Below the pieces are notes generated by a model. That model saw only the letters and a list, made by a program, of their open reading frames with translations, was not told the DNA's origin and did no database searches. This document shows, one piece after another, positions 24,148 through 33,413 of a stretch of 64,000 nt of DNA (positions within the stretch are counted from its first letter, which is position 1; the number at the start of each line of letters is the position of its first letter). The stretch lies in the NCBI GenBank assembly GCA_009926865.1, contig RFOD01000004.1, forward strand, positions 1 through 64,000, given 5' to 3'. The translations under genes were made by a program, and so were the position numbers. The stretch is from Gammaproteobacteria bacterium. GTDB lineage: Bacteria; Pseudomonadota; Gammaproteobacteria; Steroidobacterales; Steroidobacteraceae.

Positions 24148-25610
24148 TGAGTGAGTCCTTTGTATTACCTCTAAGCTTTATGCGTCGGCACGGCGTGCTG
24201 CTACGCAAACTGGAACCCGGGGTCGCCACGTTGGCGCTGCGAGCCGATGCCAACCCGAGCAGCATTGCCGAAGCACAGCGACACCTCGAAGTACCCCGGG
24301 TGATTTTAGAGCCCGTCAGTCACGATATCTTTGAACGCTGGTTACGCGAGGCGTATGAAAGCGGCCAAGATGCCGCCGTGGCGGCCGGCAGTCTAGATGA
24401 GGCGAGTGATCTGAGCTTTCTCGCCCAGGATCTTCCAGAGCAGGCGGACCTGTTAGAAAGCGATGACGACGCACCGATCATTCGCCTTATCAATGCGCTC
24501 TTGGCCCAAGCTGTGAGAGATAACGCCTCGGATATTCATATCGAGCCCTATGAAAATCGATTGATCGTACGCTTGCGGGTCGATGGCGTATTGCGCGAGG
24601 TCTTACAAACCAAGCGAGCGGTCGCCGCTGCAGTCGTCTCACGTATCAAAGTAATGGCGAAACTCGATATCGCCGAAAAGCGCTTGCCGCAAGATGGGCG
24701 AATCGGGCTGCGCGTCGCGGGACGCGCAGTGGATGTGCGCGTCTCCACCATCCCGTCGGGTCATGGCGAACGCGTTGTACTGCGTCTACTTGATAAACAG
24801 GCTGGTCGCCTGGACTTGGCGGAGCTCGGTTTAGCGCCTGAACTGCAAGCGCAGCTCGATGCCCTTATCCATAAACCCAATGGGATTTTATTGGTGACTG
24901 GCCCTACCGGCTCGGGCAAAACGACGACGCTTTACTCCGCACTTAGCCGCCTCAACGATGCGACGCGCAACATCATGACGGTCGAAGACCCGATTGAATA
25001 TTACTTAGATGGCGTTGGCCAAACACAAGTCAATCCAAAAGTCGATATGAGCTTCGCGCGCGGCTTACGTGCGATTTTGCGCCAAGATCCCGATATCGTT
25101 ATGGTGGGTGAGATTCGCGATCTCGAGACCGCGCAGATTGCAGTCCAAGCTTCACTCACCGGGCACCTAGTCCTCTCCACGCTACACACCAATACCGCGA
25201 TCGGCGCGATTACCCGTCTGCGCGATATGGGAATAGAGCCCTTTTTATTGGCCTCGAGTTTGATTGGGATTGTCGCGCAGCGTCTCGTGCGTACACTCGA
25301 TGAGTCGCGCCTGGCCTACACCGCATCAGACCTCGAGCGTAGCGCACTCAATATTGAACCGACCGCCGCAGAGACCACCCTCTATCGGGCGAACCCCAAT
25401 ACAGCGGGCTTCCGCGGTCGCACAGGAATCTATGAAGTCGTGGTCGTCGATGACACCCTAAGACGCTTAATTCACGATGGCGCCTCAGAGGCCGAGTTGG
25501 AGCAGCACGCTCGCACACTCACCCCCTCGATTCGTGAGGATGGACGTGCCAAAGTATTACGCGGCGAGACGACGCTCGACGAAGTGCTGCGCGTCACACG
25601 CGAAGACTAA
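24147..25610 (+). CDS. gspE: type II secretion system ATPase GspE, no zinc cysteines
   Basis: A 487-residue cytoplasmic hexameric ATPase driving pseudopilus assembly. It shows the N2 domain, [19 protein letters not shown], Walker [14 protein letters not shown] near residue 251, the Asp box [11 protein letters not shown], Walker [17 protein letters not shown] and the His box [16 protein letters not shown]. The region between about residues 380 and 425, where GspE proteins usually carry a zinc-binding tetracysteine module before YRGRTGIYE, has no cysteine at all. The rest of the ATPase motifs are intact. The start overlaps the gspD stop by 1 bp. Confidence 0.93.
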   Translation: MSESFVLPLSFMRRHGVLLRKLEPGVATLALRADANPSSIAEAQRHLEVPRVILEPVSHDIFERWLREAYESGQDAAVAAGSLDEASDLSFLAQDLPEQADLLESDDDAPIIRLINALLAQAVRDNASDIHIEPYENRLIVRLRVDGVLREVLQTKRAVAAAVVSRIKVMAKLDIAEKRLPQDGRIGLRVAGRAVDVRVSTIPSGHGERVVLRLLDKQAGRLDLAELGLAPELQAQLDALIHKPNGILLVTGPTGSGKTTTLYSALSRLNDATRNIMTVEDPIEYYLDGVGQTQVNPKVDMSFARGLRAILRQDPDIVMVGEIRDLETAQIAVQASLTGHLVLSTLHTNTAIGAITRLRDMGIEPFLLASSLIGIVAQRLVRTLDESRLAYTASDLERSALNIEPTAAETTLYRANPNTAGFRGRTGIYEVVVVDDTLRRLIHDGASEAELEQHARTLTPSIREDGRAKVLRGETTLDEVLRVTRED

Positions 25611-25631
25611 ATGGTGAGTTAAGAGTCGGCG

Positions 25632-26873
25632 ATGCCCGCATTCGAGTACACAGCGATCGATGCGAACGCCCGCGAACAGCGTGGTGTATTGGAGGGTGAT
25701 AACCCCAAGCAGATCCGTCAGCAGCTACGTGACCGGGGTTGGTTACCGACCTCGGTAGAGCCGCTGACTACGAACGCACGCCGCTCGGATCCGGCCCAGC
25801 GCGAGAGCCTGCTCTCCCGCCGTATCGAATGGCGGGCACCGGTGAACGCCCAGGATCTATCGCTACTCACTCGACAACTCGCCACCCTTGTCCGTGCAGC
25901 GCTACCTCTGGATGAAGCCCTGCAGGCGGTCGCCGAACAGTCAGAAAAGCCCGCCGTGCAACGCGTGGTGCGCGCCGTGCGCGCGCGGGTCGTGGAGGGC
26001 GAGCCTTTGGCTGCTGCGCTCAGTGAATTCCCACGCGTTTTTACGCCGCTTTATCGCTCAACCGTGGCTGCAGGTGAACAGGCGGGTAAACTCGATATCG
26101 TGCTCGAGCGACTCGCCGATTACACCGAGAGCCGTGATGTGATGCGCCAACGCGTCCTCGGTGCGCTCCTCTACCCCATGGTGCTCACCGTCATGTCACT
26201 GGTCATCGTGGCAGGACTCTTGACCTATGTGGTACCCAAGGTGGTCGAAGTCTTTGAGGCGGGCAATAACACCCTGCCTTGGCTCACCCGCGCGCTACTT
26301 TTTTTAAGTGACGGCCTACGCGACTACGGCCTACTGTTACTAGCGGTCATCCTGCTCGCTAGCCTGCTCGGTTGGCGAGCTCTAAAAGAACCGCAGACCC
26401 GTCTACGTGTGGACGCTTGGCTACTCAAGACGCCGGTGGTCGGCCGCATCTTGCGCGGGATGGAAACCGCCCGCTTCACCCGCACATTCAGCATCTTGAC
26501 AGGGAGTGCGGTACCCGTGCTCGAGGCACTGAGCATTGCGGCAGGCGTGATCGCCAATCGACCCATGCGACAGGCGGTTGAACATGCGGCCGAGCGGGTA
26601 CGCGAAGGCGCCGCAATCGGTCGCGCCTTGGCAGCGAGTAAACTCTTTCCGCCTATGATGGTGCACCTCATTTCAAGCGGCGAATCGAGTGGCCGGCTCG
26701 AGGACATGCTCGAGCGTGCGGCGGCCAACCAAGAGCGCGAACTCGACAGTATTCTGACAGCCATGGTGGGGCTGCTTGGACCTTTGCTGATCATCGCCAT
26801 GGGGGTCTTCGTGCTCCTGATTGTGTTTGCCATGCTGCTACCGATTTTCGAGATGAATACCCTCATCCGTTGA
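25632..26873 (+). CDS. gspF: type II secretion system inner-membrane platform protein GspF
   Basis: A 413-residue polytopic protein of the secretion platform. It opens with the family motif MPAFEYTAIDANAREQRG and has two homologous cytoplasmic domains (LLTRQLATLVRAALPLDEAL... and FTRTFSILTGSAVPVLEAL...), each with the glycine-rich GEQAGKLD or GESSGRLE signature, and membrane helices near residues 175-200, 225-245 and 380-405. It is 21 bp after gspE and is the last gsp gene here: no pseudopilin or gspL/M follows, so the rest of the system must be elsewhere. Confidence 0.95.
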   Translation: MPAFEYTAIDANAREQRGVLEGDNPKQIRQQLRDRGWLPTSVEPLTTNARRSDPAQRESLLSRRIEWRAPVNAQDLSLLTRQLATLVRAALPLDEALQAVAEQSEKPAVQRVVRAVRARVVEGEPLAAALSEFPRVFTPLYRSTVAAGEQAGKLDIVLERLADYTESRDVMRQRVLGALLYPMVLTVMSLVIVAGLLTYVVPKVVEVFEAGNNTLPWLTRALLFLSDGLRDYGLLLLAVILLASLLGWRALKEPQTRLRVDAWLLKTPVVGRILRGMETARFTRTFSILTGSAVPVLEALSIAAGVIANRPMRQAVEHAAERVREGAAIGRALAASKLFPPMMVHLISSGESSGRLEDMLERAAANQERELDSILTAMVGLLGPLLIIAMGVFVLLIVFAMLLPIFEMNTLIR

Positions 26874-26882
26874 GCCAAGTTG

Positions 26883-26912
26883 ACAGGTTTCACAATTGTT
26901 GAAACTCCCTGT
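26883..26912 (+). terminator. imperfect hairpin after gspF
   Basis: ACAGG-TTTCA pairs with TGAAA-CTC-CCTGT around the loop CAATTGT, with a 3-nt bulge. It starts 9 bp after the gspF stop. There is no clean T-run after it (GCAAGTTTTCTTC), so it may be a weak terminator or an mRNA-stabilising 3' hairpin. Confidence 0.4.
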
Positions 26913-26940
26913 TGCAAGTTTTCTTCGGTGGCCCTAAATT
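26912..26940 (+). promoter_or_regulatory. putative sigma70 promoter of the acidic small gene
   Basis: TTGCAA and TAAATT are separated by exactly 17 bp, in the gap after gspF. Initiation would be about 40 bp upstream of the ATG at 26989. It is a consensus match only. Confidence 0.4.
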
Positions 26941-26988
26941 TCGCGCCAGCAGCTTTATCCATCCACCTCACTTTGGGCTCGCGAGTCC

Positions 26989-27246
26989 ATGAACGAACGA
27001 CCAGAACAAGACGAATTCGATGATGAGGACGCGCTCGATTCAGATGACAACTTGGATGATGTCTTTCGCGATATAGATCAATCACGCCGACGTAGCGCAG
27101 CCCCCAAGGGGGGAGATCCGGCTTGGCGCCGTCTGGAACGTCTGCGGGAAGAAAAACATACCGCCGAACTGACGAGCGACTTCGATGACTACGACATCGG
27201 CTTCGATGAGGACGGTGGAGCCCGTAAGGTTCGTCGGCGTCAATGA
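26989..27246 (+). CDS. small acidic protein, PA3496-like
   Basis: An 85-residue hydrophilic protein with an acidic N-terminus (DEFDDEDALDSDDNLDD), a basic centre (RRLERLREEKHTAEL) and a second acidic segment (DFDDYDIGFDED) before a basic end. The pattern of an RRLERxREE helix followed by an FDDYD stretch resembles the small PA3496 family of Pseudomonas, put forward as envelope-integrity proteins, but I cannot confirm homology by eye. There is no signal peptide or membrane helix. Its 3' end overlaps the 3' end of dnaE2 by 7 bp in convergent orientation. Confidence 0.55.
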   Translation: MNERPEQDEFDDEDALDSDDNLDDVFRDIDQSRRRSAAPKGGDPAWRRLERLREEKHTAELTSDFDDYDIGFDEDGGARKVRRRQ

Positions 27247-30200
27247 AAGTCTCGACTACGGGTCAATAGTTGGCCGAGCCAGGCGCTGAGATCGCGCACT
27301 CGGCTCACGACCACATGGGTCACGCCCGATTGACGCTGCACTCGTCCCTCCACCTGCATGAAGCGTGCACCGAGGAGTGCGGATCGATAGCGCTGTGATA
27401 GCGCTCGCCAGACGATGAGATTGATATAACCCGTATCATCTTCAAGCGTCACAAACGTCACGCCGCCGGCCGTCGCGGGCTTTTGACGTGCGGTGACCAG
27501 CCCCGCTACCGACACCTGAGCGCCTGAAGGTCTTTGGGCAAGCGCCGTGGCGGTTAATACGCCTAGCGTATCCAGACGGGATCGCAATAGCGCGACAGGG
27601 TGACGACCCAGCGTCAAGCCAAGGTGCCGGTAATCCGCCACGATATCCTCGCCTTCTGTGGGTGCTCTGAGCAACGGCACCGCCACCTCTGCCGACGCTG
27701 GCGCTAACGGTAGATTTTTCTCGACGCCCGCCACTTGCCAAAACGCTCGATGGCGATGCCCACTCAACCCCGCAAGCGCGCCGGCAGCGGCGAGGGCCTC
27801 AAGATCGCCACGATCAAAACCGTACTGCTGCAAGATCCCAAAGATATCTATCACCGCCTTTTCATCGATAGCCCGACGCCCTTCAAGCCAACGCATAACA
27901 GGCGCTTGCGATAAGCCTCGCACCATACGCAGCCCTAGGCGAATCGCGGGTGGTTCGAGTGTGCAGTCCCACTCGCTACGCATGAGATCAACGGGCTCAA
28001 TCGGCACCCCGTGCTGTCGCGCATCACGGATCAGCTGCGCCGGAGCATAAAAGCCCATGGGCTGACTATTGAGTAGTGCTGCGGTAAAGGCCGCAGGCTC
28101 ATGGCACTTGAGCCAAGCCGACACATAGACGAGTAAAGCAAAGCTAGCCGCATGTGACTCCGGAAAGCCATATTCACCAAAGCCTTTGATTTGCTCAAAG
28201 ATTCTTTGTGCGAAATCTTCTTTATAACCCCGCTCACGCATCCCACGAATGAGGCGTTCACCAAAGTGCCCTAAACCGCCTTGGCGCTTCCAAGCTGCCA
28301 TCGCGCGGCGCAAGGCATCCGCCTCACCCGGCGTGAAGCCTGCAGCCACCACAGCAAGCTGCATCACCTGCTCCTGAAAAATAGGTACGCCCAACGTACG
28401 CCTGAGGACGTCAGCCACCGCCTCACTGGGATAGGTCACGGGCTCCTCACCATTACGGCGGCGCAGATAAGGATGCACCATGTCACCTTGAATCGGACCA
28501 GGTCGCACGATCGCTACCTCGATCACAAGGTCATAGAAATTGCGTGGTCGTAAACGCGGCAGCATTGCCATTTGCGCGCGTGACTCGACTTGAAACACCC
28601 CGACTGAATCGCCGCGGCATAACATGTCATAGACTTGTGGATCCTCCGCAGGAATATCCGCGAGTGTCAATTCGCTCTGGTCCTGCGCTTTGCGCCAAGG
28701 CGCCAATAATTGCAGCGTTCGTCGAATGGCACTTAACATCCCGAGCGCCAAGACATCGACCTTAAGGAGCCCGAGTACATCCAAATCATCCTTGTCCCAC
28801 TGAATGACCGTTCGCTCGGGCATACTCGCGTTTTCGATCGGCACCAAGCTTGCCAACTCATCACGCGCAATCACAAAGCCCCCCACATGCTGCGACAGGT
28901 GACGGGGGAAGCCCAATAATTGCGGCGCGAGTTCCATGATGGCAGCCACTCGCCGCGCTCGCTGCGGATCGCGGATATCGCTCATATCAAAACCGGCTTC
29001 TCGCAGTCTCTCTGGGTCAATCGCCCTGTCCCAATGAGACACCGCTTTGGCAAGCTGCTCCACCTCGGGCAAGGAAAACCCTAGGGCTTTACCCAGATCT
29101 CGCAACACGCTACGTGGCCGATACCGAATGACCGTGGCCGTCAGGGCTGCGCGATGCCGACCATACTTTTGATAAATATATTGAATGACCTCTTCACGTC
29201 GCTCGTGCTCGAAGTCGACATCAATATCGGGGGGCTCGTTACGTTCACGAGAAATAAATCGCTCAAATAACATCGACATCCGCGCAGGATCCACTTCGGT
29301 GATCCCTAGGCAATAACAGACCGCCGAATTGGCGGCCGACCCTCGGCCCTGACACAGGATCTCTCGCTGACGAGCAAAGCTAACGATATCCTCGACCGTC
29401 AAAAAATAAGATTCATAACCTAACTCGGCAATCAGCTGTAGTTCGTGCTCAATCAGTGCGCGCACATACGCAGGCACTCTCTCACCCCAACGCTTTCGGG
29501 CACCGACTTCGACGAGCTTTCTTAACCATTCGCTAGCTGTGTAACTTTCAGGGACTAGCTCTCGCGGATACTCATAGCGTAATTCTTTGAGATTGAAGTG
29601 ACAGCGCGCCGCGATCTTCACAGTCTCAGCTAGTAACGAACGCGGATAGAGCCTCGCAAGTCTAGGTCGCTCGCGTAGATAGCGTTCACCATTAGCCAAA
29701 CTGCGACGACCCAAGCTGTGCACGGGCTGATTCAGACGAATCGCGGTCACTGCGTCATGCAAACGCCGGCGCGCGCGACTATGCATACACACCCCACCCG
29801 TGGCGACCTGTGGTAAGCCACTTGCGGCAGATAAGACCTCTAGATCGGCGAGCTGTTGCGTCTCAAACCCATCGCGCAGTAACTCGACCGCGATCCAAGC
29901 AGACCCCTGAAAATGCGCTTGTAGCCAGCGCGCACATTCCAATGTCGCCTCTTCCACCCCAGTTAATATGCGCTCGGGTACCCAAAGTAATAAGCAGTGC
30001 TCCGGCTGTACACAGTGCAATACATCATCGCGCGATAATCGGTAATCACCCTTCTCGGCAGCGCGGCGCCCACGAGTAATCAGCTGGCATAACTGTCCGT
30101 AACCTTGTCGATCGGCCGCTAGGATGATCAACTGCATCCCACACTGCAGACGACACTCACTACCAATGATCAAAGAAAATCGCTCGCGAACTGTATCTGG

Positions 30201-30410
30201 CAATGCGCGCCAAGCGGCATAGGCACGTACGACGCCGGCGACGGAACATTCATCTGTCACGGCCAAGGCACGATAGCCAAGTTCCGCAGCCCGCTCGATG
30301 AGCTCCTGCGGTTGCGACGCTGCACACAAGAAACTGAAGCTCGTCAGACAGTGCAACTCTGCATACGCGGGGATATCCGCAGCGGGAATCCCATCAACCA
30401 AAGACGCCAT
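27240..30410 (-). CDS. dnaE2: error-prone DNA polymerase DnaE2
   Basis: A C-family polymerase of about 1056 residues used for SOS mutagenesis together with ImuA and ImuB. The N-terminal PHP domain reads YAELHCLTSFSFLCAAS and LAVTDECSVAG. The polymerase active site shows GRGSAANS and PDIDVDFEHERR, with its Asp triad partner further on (VDVLALGML). The OB domain near the C-terminus has VTFVTLEDDTGYINLIVW. I chose the ATG at 30410 (MASLVDGIPAADIPAYAELHC) because family proteins begin near the PHP domain; it lies 17 bp inside imuB. Last gene of the lexA-orf74-imuA-imuB-dnaE2 operon. Confidence 0.95.
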   Translation of the reverse strand: MASLVDGIPAADIPAYAELHCLTSFSFLCAASQPQELIERAAELGYRALAVTDECSVAGVVRAYAAWRALPDTVRERFSLIIGSECRLQCGMQLIILAADRQGYGQLCQLITRGRRAAEKGDYRLSRDDVLHCVQPEHCLLLWVPERILTGVEEATLECARWLQAHFQGSAWIAVELLRDGFETQQLADLEVLSAASGLPQVATGGVCMHSRARRRLHDAVTAIRLNQPVHSLGRRSLANGERYLRERPRLARLYPRSLLAETVKIAARCHFNLKELRYEYPRELVPESYTASEWLRKLVEVGARKRWGERVPAYVRALIEHELQLIAELGYESYFLTVEDIVSFARQREILCQGRGSAANSAVCYCLGITEVDPARMSMLFERFISRERNEPPDIDVDFEHERREEVIQYIYQKYGRHRAALTATVIRYRPRSVLRDLGKALGFSLPEVEQLAKAVSHWDRAIDPERLREAGFDMSDIRDPQRARRVAAIMELAPQLLGFPRHLSQHVGGFVIARDELASLVPIENASMPERTVIQWDKDDLDVLGLLKVDVLALGMLSAIRRTLQLLAPWRKAQDQSELTLADIPAEDPQVYDMLCRGDSVGVFQVESRAQMAMLPRLRPRNFYDLVIEVAIVRPGPIQGDMVHPYLRRRNGEEPVTYPSEAVADVLRRTLGVPIFQEQVMQLAVVAAGFTPGEADALRRAMAAWKRQGGLGHFGERLIRGMRERGYKEDFAQRIFEQIKGFGEYGFPESHAASFALLVYVSAWLKCHEPAAFTAALLNSQPMGFYAPAQLIRDARQHGVPIEPVDLMRSEWDCTLEPPAIRLGLRMVRGLSQAPVMRWLEGRRAIDEKAVIDIFGILQQYGFDRGDLEALAAAGALAGLSGHRHRAFWQVAGVEKNLPLAPASAEVAVPLLRAPTEGEDIVADYRHLGLTLGRHPVALLRSRLDTLGVLTATALAQRPSGAQVSVAGLVTARQKPATAGGVTFVTLEDDTGYINLIVWRALSQRYRSALLGARFMQVEGRVQRQSGVTHVVVSRVRDLSAWLGQLLTRSRDFH

Positions 30411-31812
30411 GCAAATACCAAGCATGCGGCGGCCGACGTTCACGAAAGACCCAAACTTCAGCACCTTGCGGATCGAGGGCGTGATAGTAGTCACGCATCA
30501 CATCACGCCCATCCCACCAACCTGTTTCGATGCGCTCAGGTCCCGATAACCACTGTAACTGTCGCCAACACCATGGCAGAGGGTGTGGCTCGTGCAATAA
30601 CCAGAGCGGACGACGCGGAAGCCGCATCGGAGTGGCCTCAGAAATCGCAGCATATGCAGCACTCGTCCCAGCGCTCGTTGTAGCTAAACGCGGCTCAGCC
30701 ACACGATAAGCACACTCCGGTCGATGCTCATCGACAAGACAAAGACCGTACACCGCTTCATGTCCGAGCCGTGCCCGTAATCGCTCGATGAGAGCCGGAG
30801 ACTCTCGCCCCATTGCACCGCCGTGCTCACCGGGCTGCCAAAGATGATCACTCTGAGCCGTCATCGGTAAGAACACTGCCGCACGTAACTCCAAACCGAT
30901 CACGGTATCCGGTAATCGCTCCCGCGCCAGGCGCTCAGCGAACCAACGGGCGAAAGGCTCTGCGTGTGAGCTCGCCTGCGCGAGCGTCGCGCGCAGGAGG
31001 GTGTACTCGGGTGTCACTTGCAGAGAGCGTGCGCGATGTTGCAAACGCAGCTGCAAACACTCGATCGCTCGTTGCTGACGACGCAAAAATTGTTCAAGCG
31101 TCTGTAGCATCGGCTGTAGCTCACGCAAGATGAGTGCAGTATCGCGCAGCTCAAAATCCAGAGATCGCTGCACGCGAAAACGTAACGCCGAGGTCAGTCG
31201 TGGACGTGGGTCAGCCTGTCGACCGAGCAGACGATCTAGACTCGTAAGGCAACTGCGCCCATAGCGACGCGTGAACTCCGCGCGAGGTAAACGCAAAGCG
31301 GCACCGATCTCACGGACACCAATCGCCGCCAAACGCTCCACCGTCCGCTCTGGCCATCCCAGTGACGCCAAAGGTAATGAGGCTACTGCACTCACCAACT
31401 GGGAGCGCTGTAACACCATCTGACCCGGTACCGCACGAGCCAAAGCCAAAGCCGCCAAAGGGGTAGGTGCTAGGCCCCATCTGGGTTTGAGTTTAGCGCG
31501 CTGACAACGCTGCTGTAATCGCGCAAGTAAACGTTTGAGACCTCCAAAATATTGACGACTACGTCCTGCTTCGAGCAAAACCCCATCGGGAGCTTCGAGA
31601 CTGACTTGAGAACTGAACGCTTGCGCGATCTGACATAAACGTCTCTGTTTATCACTCTCTGGCTCACTGAGCGCGAGCCATAACTCCCGTGCCGACAGAC
31701 CTTCAGGCTCTTCACTGATCAGCTCTAATTCAGCCGAGGCGGGAGCGACTGCGGAGCGTGCACCCTGAGTTGGCGCAGCTATAGGTAATAAGGGTCGAGC
31801 ACTACGTCTCAC
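30394..31812 (-). CDS. imuB: ImuB, Y-family polymerase-like mutasome hub
   Basis: A 472-residue Y-family homologue that links DnaE2 to the beta clamp. It starts with GTG at 31812, overlapping the imuA stop by 4 bp. Recognisable parts are FSSQVSLEAPDGVLLEAGRSRQYFGG, the helix-hairpin-helix region LAAIGVREIGAALRLPRAEFTRRYG, and the little-finger region. Family members normally begin with an LWLxL strand at residue 1-5 and about 60 residues before the FTPxVSLE segment; here a different Ala/Pro-rich N-terminus precedes LWLAL near residue 45 and the usual leading segment is shortened. ImuB proteins lack polymerase catalytic residues, as seems the case here. Confidence 0.88.
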   Translation of the reverse strand: MRRSARPLLPIAAPTQGARSAVAPASAELELISEEPEGLSARELWLALSEPESDKQRRLCQIAQAFSSQVSLEAPDGVLLEAGRSRQYFGGLKRLLARLQQRCQRAKLKPRWGLAPTPLAALALARAVPGQMVLQRSQLVSAVASLPLASLGWPERTVERLAAIGVREIGAALRLPRAEFTRRYGRSCLTSLDRLLGRQADPRPRLTSALRFRVQRSLDFELRDTALILRELQPMLQTLEQFLRRQQRAIECLQLRLQHRARSLQVTPEYTLLRATLAQASSHAEPFARWFAERLARERLPDTVIGLELRAAVFLPMTAQSDHLWQPGEHGGAMGRESPALIERLRARLGHEAVYGLCLVDEHRPECAYRVAEPRLATTSAGTSAAYAAISEATPMRLPRRPLWLLHEPHPLPWCWRQLQWLSGPERIETGWWDGRDVMRDYYHALDPQGAEVWVFRERRPPHAWYLHGVFG

Positions 31813-32507
31813 AGCGGCGTCGCGCCCACACGAGAGTTTGGCTCAGATACTCTTTCAAACTCTGACCAAAGAAATTGACAGGGATTGCGTGATCCTCCCC
31901 GACTTTTGATGAGCTGAACTTGACCGCCGAGCCTCAACGGCTCGAATGTAAGACGTAACTCGGCGGTAGAAGGCTCGCGTAAGGCTTCCCAATCACGAAA
32001 CAAAAATACCGGAAAGCCACTGCGCTGCGCCGCCCATTGCAATCTGCGCAACATCTGGGCACGCTGCGCCGCCCGCGCATGCAAACCCCAGCATAGCGCC
32101 ACCGCACATGCTCCAGACTCCAAAGCCTGCTCAAGTGCCCATGCGGTCTCCGTCGTGCGAATCACTAACTGCCCAGCGAGTGGCATGCCATAGGCTTGTA
32201 GCGCCGGTGCATAGGGTTCAAAAGGAGGCGCCACCCACACCACCCAGCGTGCAGGGATGTGTTGACCCACCCTGCGCAACAAGGGGAGCAAGAGTCGTAA
32301 TTCGCCAAGCCCTGTGCGGCGCGTCAGGATCTCCGTCAGCCCGCCTGCAGGCCAACCCCCGCTCGGCAACTGAGCATCGAGTACTGCGCTGCCGCTCGAC
32401 AGCGTGGGACGCGTAGCCGCCTGTCGTCCGCGCCACAACGCCGGATGTTGTAGCAAGGACTCAAGCGAGGTATCGCCCGTCGTCTGCTGCGGACGGACCG
32501 AAGACAT
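31809..32507 (-). CDS. imuA: ImuA, RecA-like SOS mutasome protein
   Basis: A 232-residue RecA-fold protein of the translesion mutasome. It shows ALWRGRQ near residue 25, SGSAVLDAQLPSGGWPAGGLTEIL, a central strand WVVWVAPPFEPYAPALQAYG and TETAWALEQALESGACAVALCW. This matches the ImuA/SulA-like family rather than RecA itself, since no complete Walker A GPESSGKT is present. A GAGGGG ribosome binding site lies 7 bp before the ATG, inside the 11-bp gap after orf74. It is translationally coupled to imuB. Confidence 0.92.
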   Translation of the reverse strand: MSSVRPQQTTGDTSLESLLQHPALWRGRQAATRPTLSSGSAVLDAQLPSGGWPAGGLTEILTRRTGLGELRLLLPLLRRVGQHIPARWVVWVAPPFEPYAPALQAYGMPLAGQLVIRTTETAWALEQALESGACAVALCWGLHARAAQRAQMLRRLQWAAQRSGFPVFLFRDWEALREPSTAELRLTFEPLRLGGQVQLIKSRGGSRNPCQFLWSEFERVSEPNSRVGATPL

Positions 32508-32518
32508 GACACCACCCC

Positions 32519-32743
32519 TCAGTCCGTCAGGAGAGGCGCAGCCGGCGACGACACCCCGGGAGTACTCAGCGACGTTGCGCTACGTAACGAGCGCGGCTGA
32601 GAAAACCAGCCGGTCCGACCGCAACCACACGGACAACTAAATCGCCGTAGTGATGATTTTTTTGAAGGACGAGAAGCTCGGCCGTTTTTGAAGACAAAGC
32701 CGCTCCCAACGCCCGGTGACGGGCGCAGTTCGAAAGTAGACAT
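32519..32743 (-). CDS. unrecognised 74-aa protein inside the SOS mutasome operon (orf74)
   Basis: A small basic Ser/Pro/Arg-rich protein that I do not recognise. It has a compact central motif, SCPCGCGRTGW, with three cysteines in CPCGC spacing that could bind a metal or form a disulfide. It fits tightly between lexA (18-bp gap) and imuA (11-bp gap) on the same strand. A CGAGG ribosome binding site lies 6 bp before its ATG. No LexA box or obvious promoter sits between lexA and imuA, so if expressed it would be induced with the operon. Composition is low in complexity, so a non-coding spacer with a chance ORF remains possible. Placement by position resembles the sulA-type slot after lexA in pseudomonads, but no SulA similarity is seen. 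Confidence 0.5.
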   Translation of the reverse strand: MSTFELRPSPGVGSGFVFKNGRASRPSKKSSLRRFSCPCGCGRTGWFSQPRSLRSATSLSTPGVSSPAAPLLTD

Positions 32744-32761
32744 GATTAACCTCGGTAGGGT

Positions 32762-33388
32762 TTAGAGGGTCTTACCCTGCTCAGCACCGCGACGCAGTAC
32801 ACCCACCACCACGCCCTCAATAATCAAGGGCTCTTCACGCACATTGACCCGAATGGGTTCAAAGTCGGGATTTTCGGGTAGCAACCAGACGGTGGGACCT
32901 TCCTGCTTATAGCGCTTAACAGTGACCTCGTTCTCGAGTCGGGCGACGATGATCTGACGATTGCGCACATCGGGCGTACGATGCACAGCCACCAGATCGC
33001 CATCAAAAATACCGGCATCCTTCATGGACATGCCCACCACCTTCAGTAGGTAATGGGGACGAGGTGAAAAAATGCCAGGATCGATATCAAACCGTGCTTC
33101 GATATTCTCTTCTGCGAGAATGGGGCGCCCGGCGGCGACCCGCCCGATCAGCGGCAAACCCAGCTGTTCACGCAAAATATCTTTAAGCTGGATACCGCGC
33201 GATGTGCCCGGCACGAGTGAGATGACGCCCTTGCGCGCCAAGGCGCGTAAATGCTCTTCGGCCGCGTTGGCTGAGCGAAAGCCGAGCTCGTCGGCAATCT
33301 CAGCACGGGTGGGCGGCATGCCGGTTTCGGCAATGGTGCGTTGAATGAGACGGAGAATTTCGGTTTGTCTGGGAGTGAGATCTGACAT
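32762..33388 (-). CDS. lexA: LexA repressor
   Basis: A 208-residue SOS repressor and self-cleaving serine peptidase. The N-terminal winged helix has [30 protein letters not shown] and [12 protein letters not shown]. The cleavage site is A86-G87 in GRVAAGRPI. The catalytic dyad is S121 ([10 protein letters not shown]) and K158 (EVTVKRY). I chose the ATG at 33388 ([10 protein letters not shown]) for family fit; further upstream codons are not conserved. The gene carries its own LexA box 10 bp upstream and heads the mutasome operon, so it is autoregulated. Confidence 0.97.
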   Translation of the reverse strand: MSDLTPRQTEILRLIQRTIAETGMPPTRAEIADELGFRSANAAEEHLRALARKGVISLVPGTSRGIQLKDILREQLGLPLIGRVAAGRPILAEENIEARFDIDPGIFSPRPHYLLKVVGMSMKDAGIFDGDLVAVHRTPDVRNRQIIVARLENEVTVKRYKQEGPTVWLLPENPDFEPIRVNVREEPLIIEGVVVGVLRRGAEQGKTL

Positions 33389-33397
33389 GGGACACCT

Positions 33398-33413
33398 CTG
33401 TTTATCCATACAG
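33398..33413 (-). promoter_or_regulatory. LexA (SOS) box
   Basis: The palindrome CTGTATGGATAAACAG on the minus strand is a perfect match to the enterobacterial/pseudomonad SOS box CTGT-N8-ACAG. It lies 10 bp upstream of the lexA ATG and 5 bp upstream of the GTG start of the divergent oxidoreductase gene. Confidence 0.93.

Noticed and set aside
32508-32761. Second LexA box ahead of imuA
   Set aside because: No CTGT-N8-ACAG or close variant was found between lexA and imuA; only the box at 33398-33413 fits.
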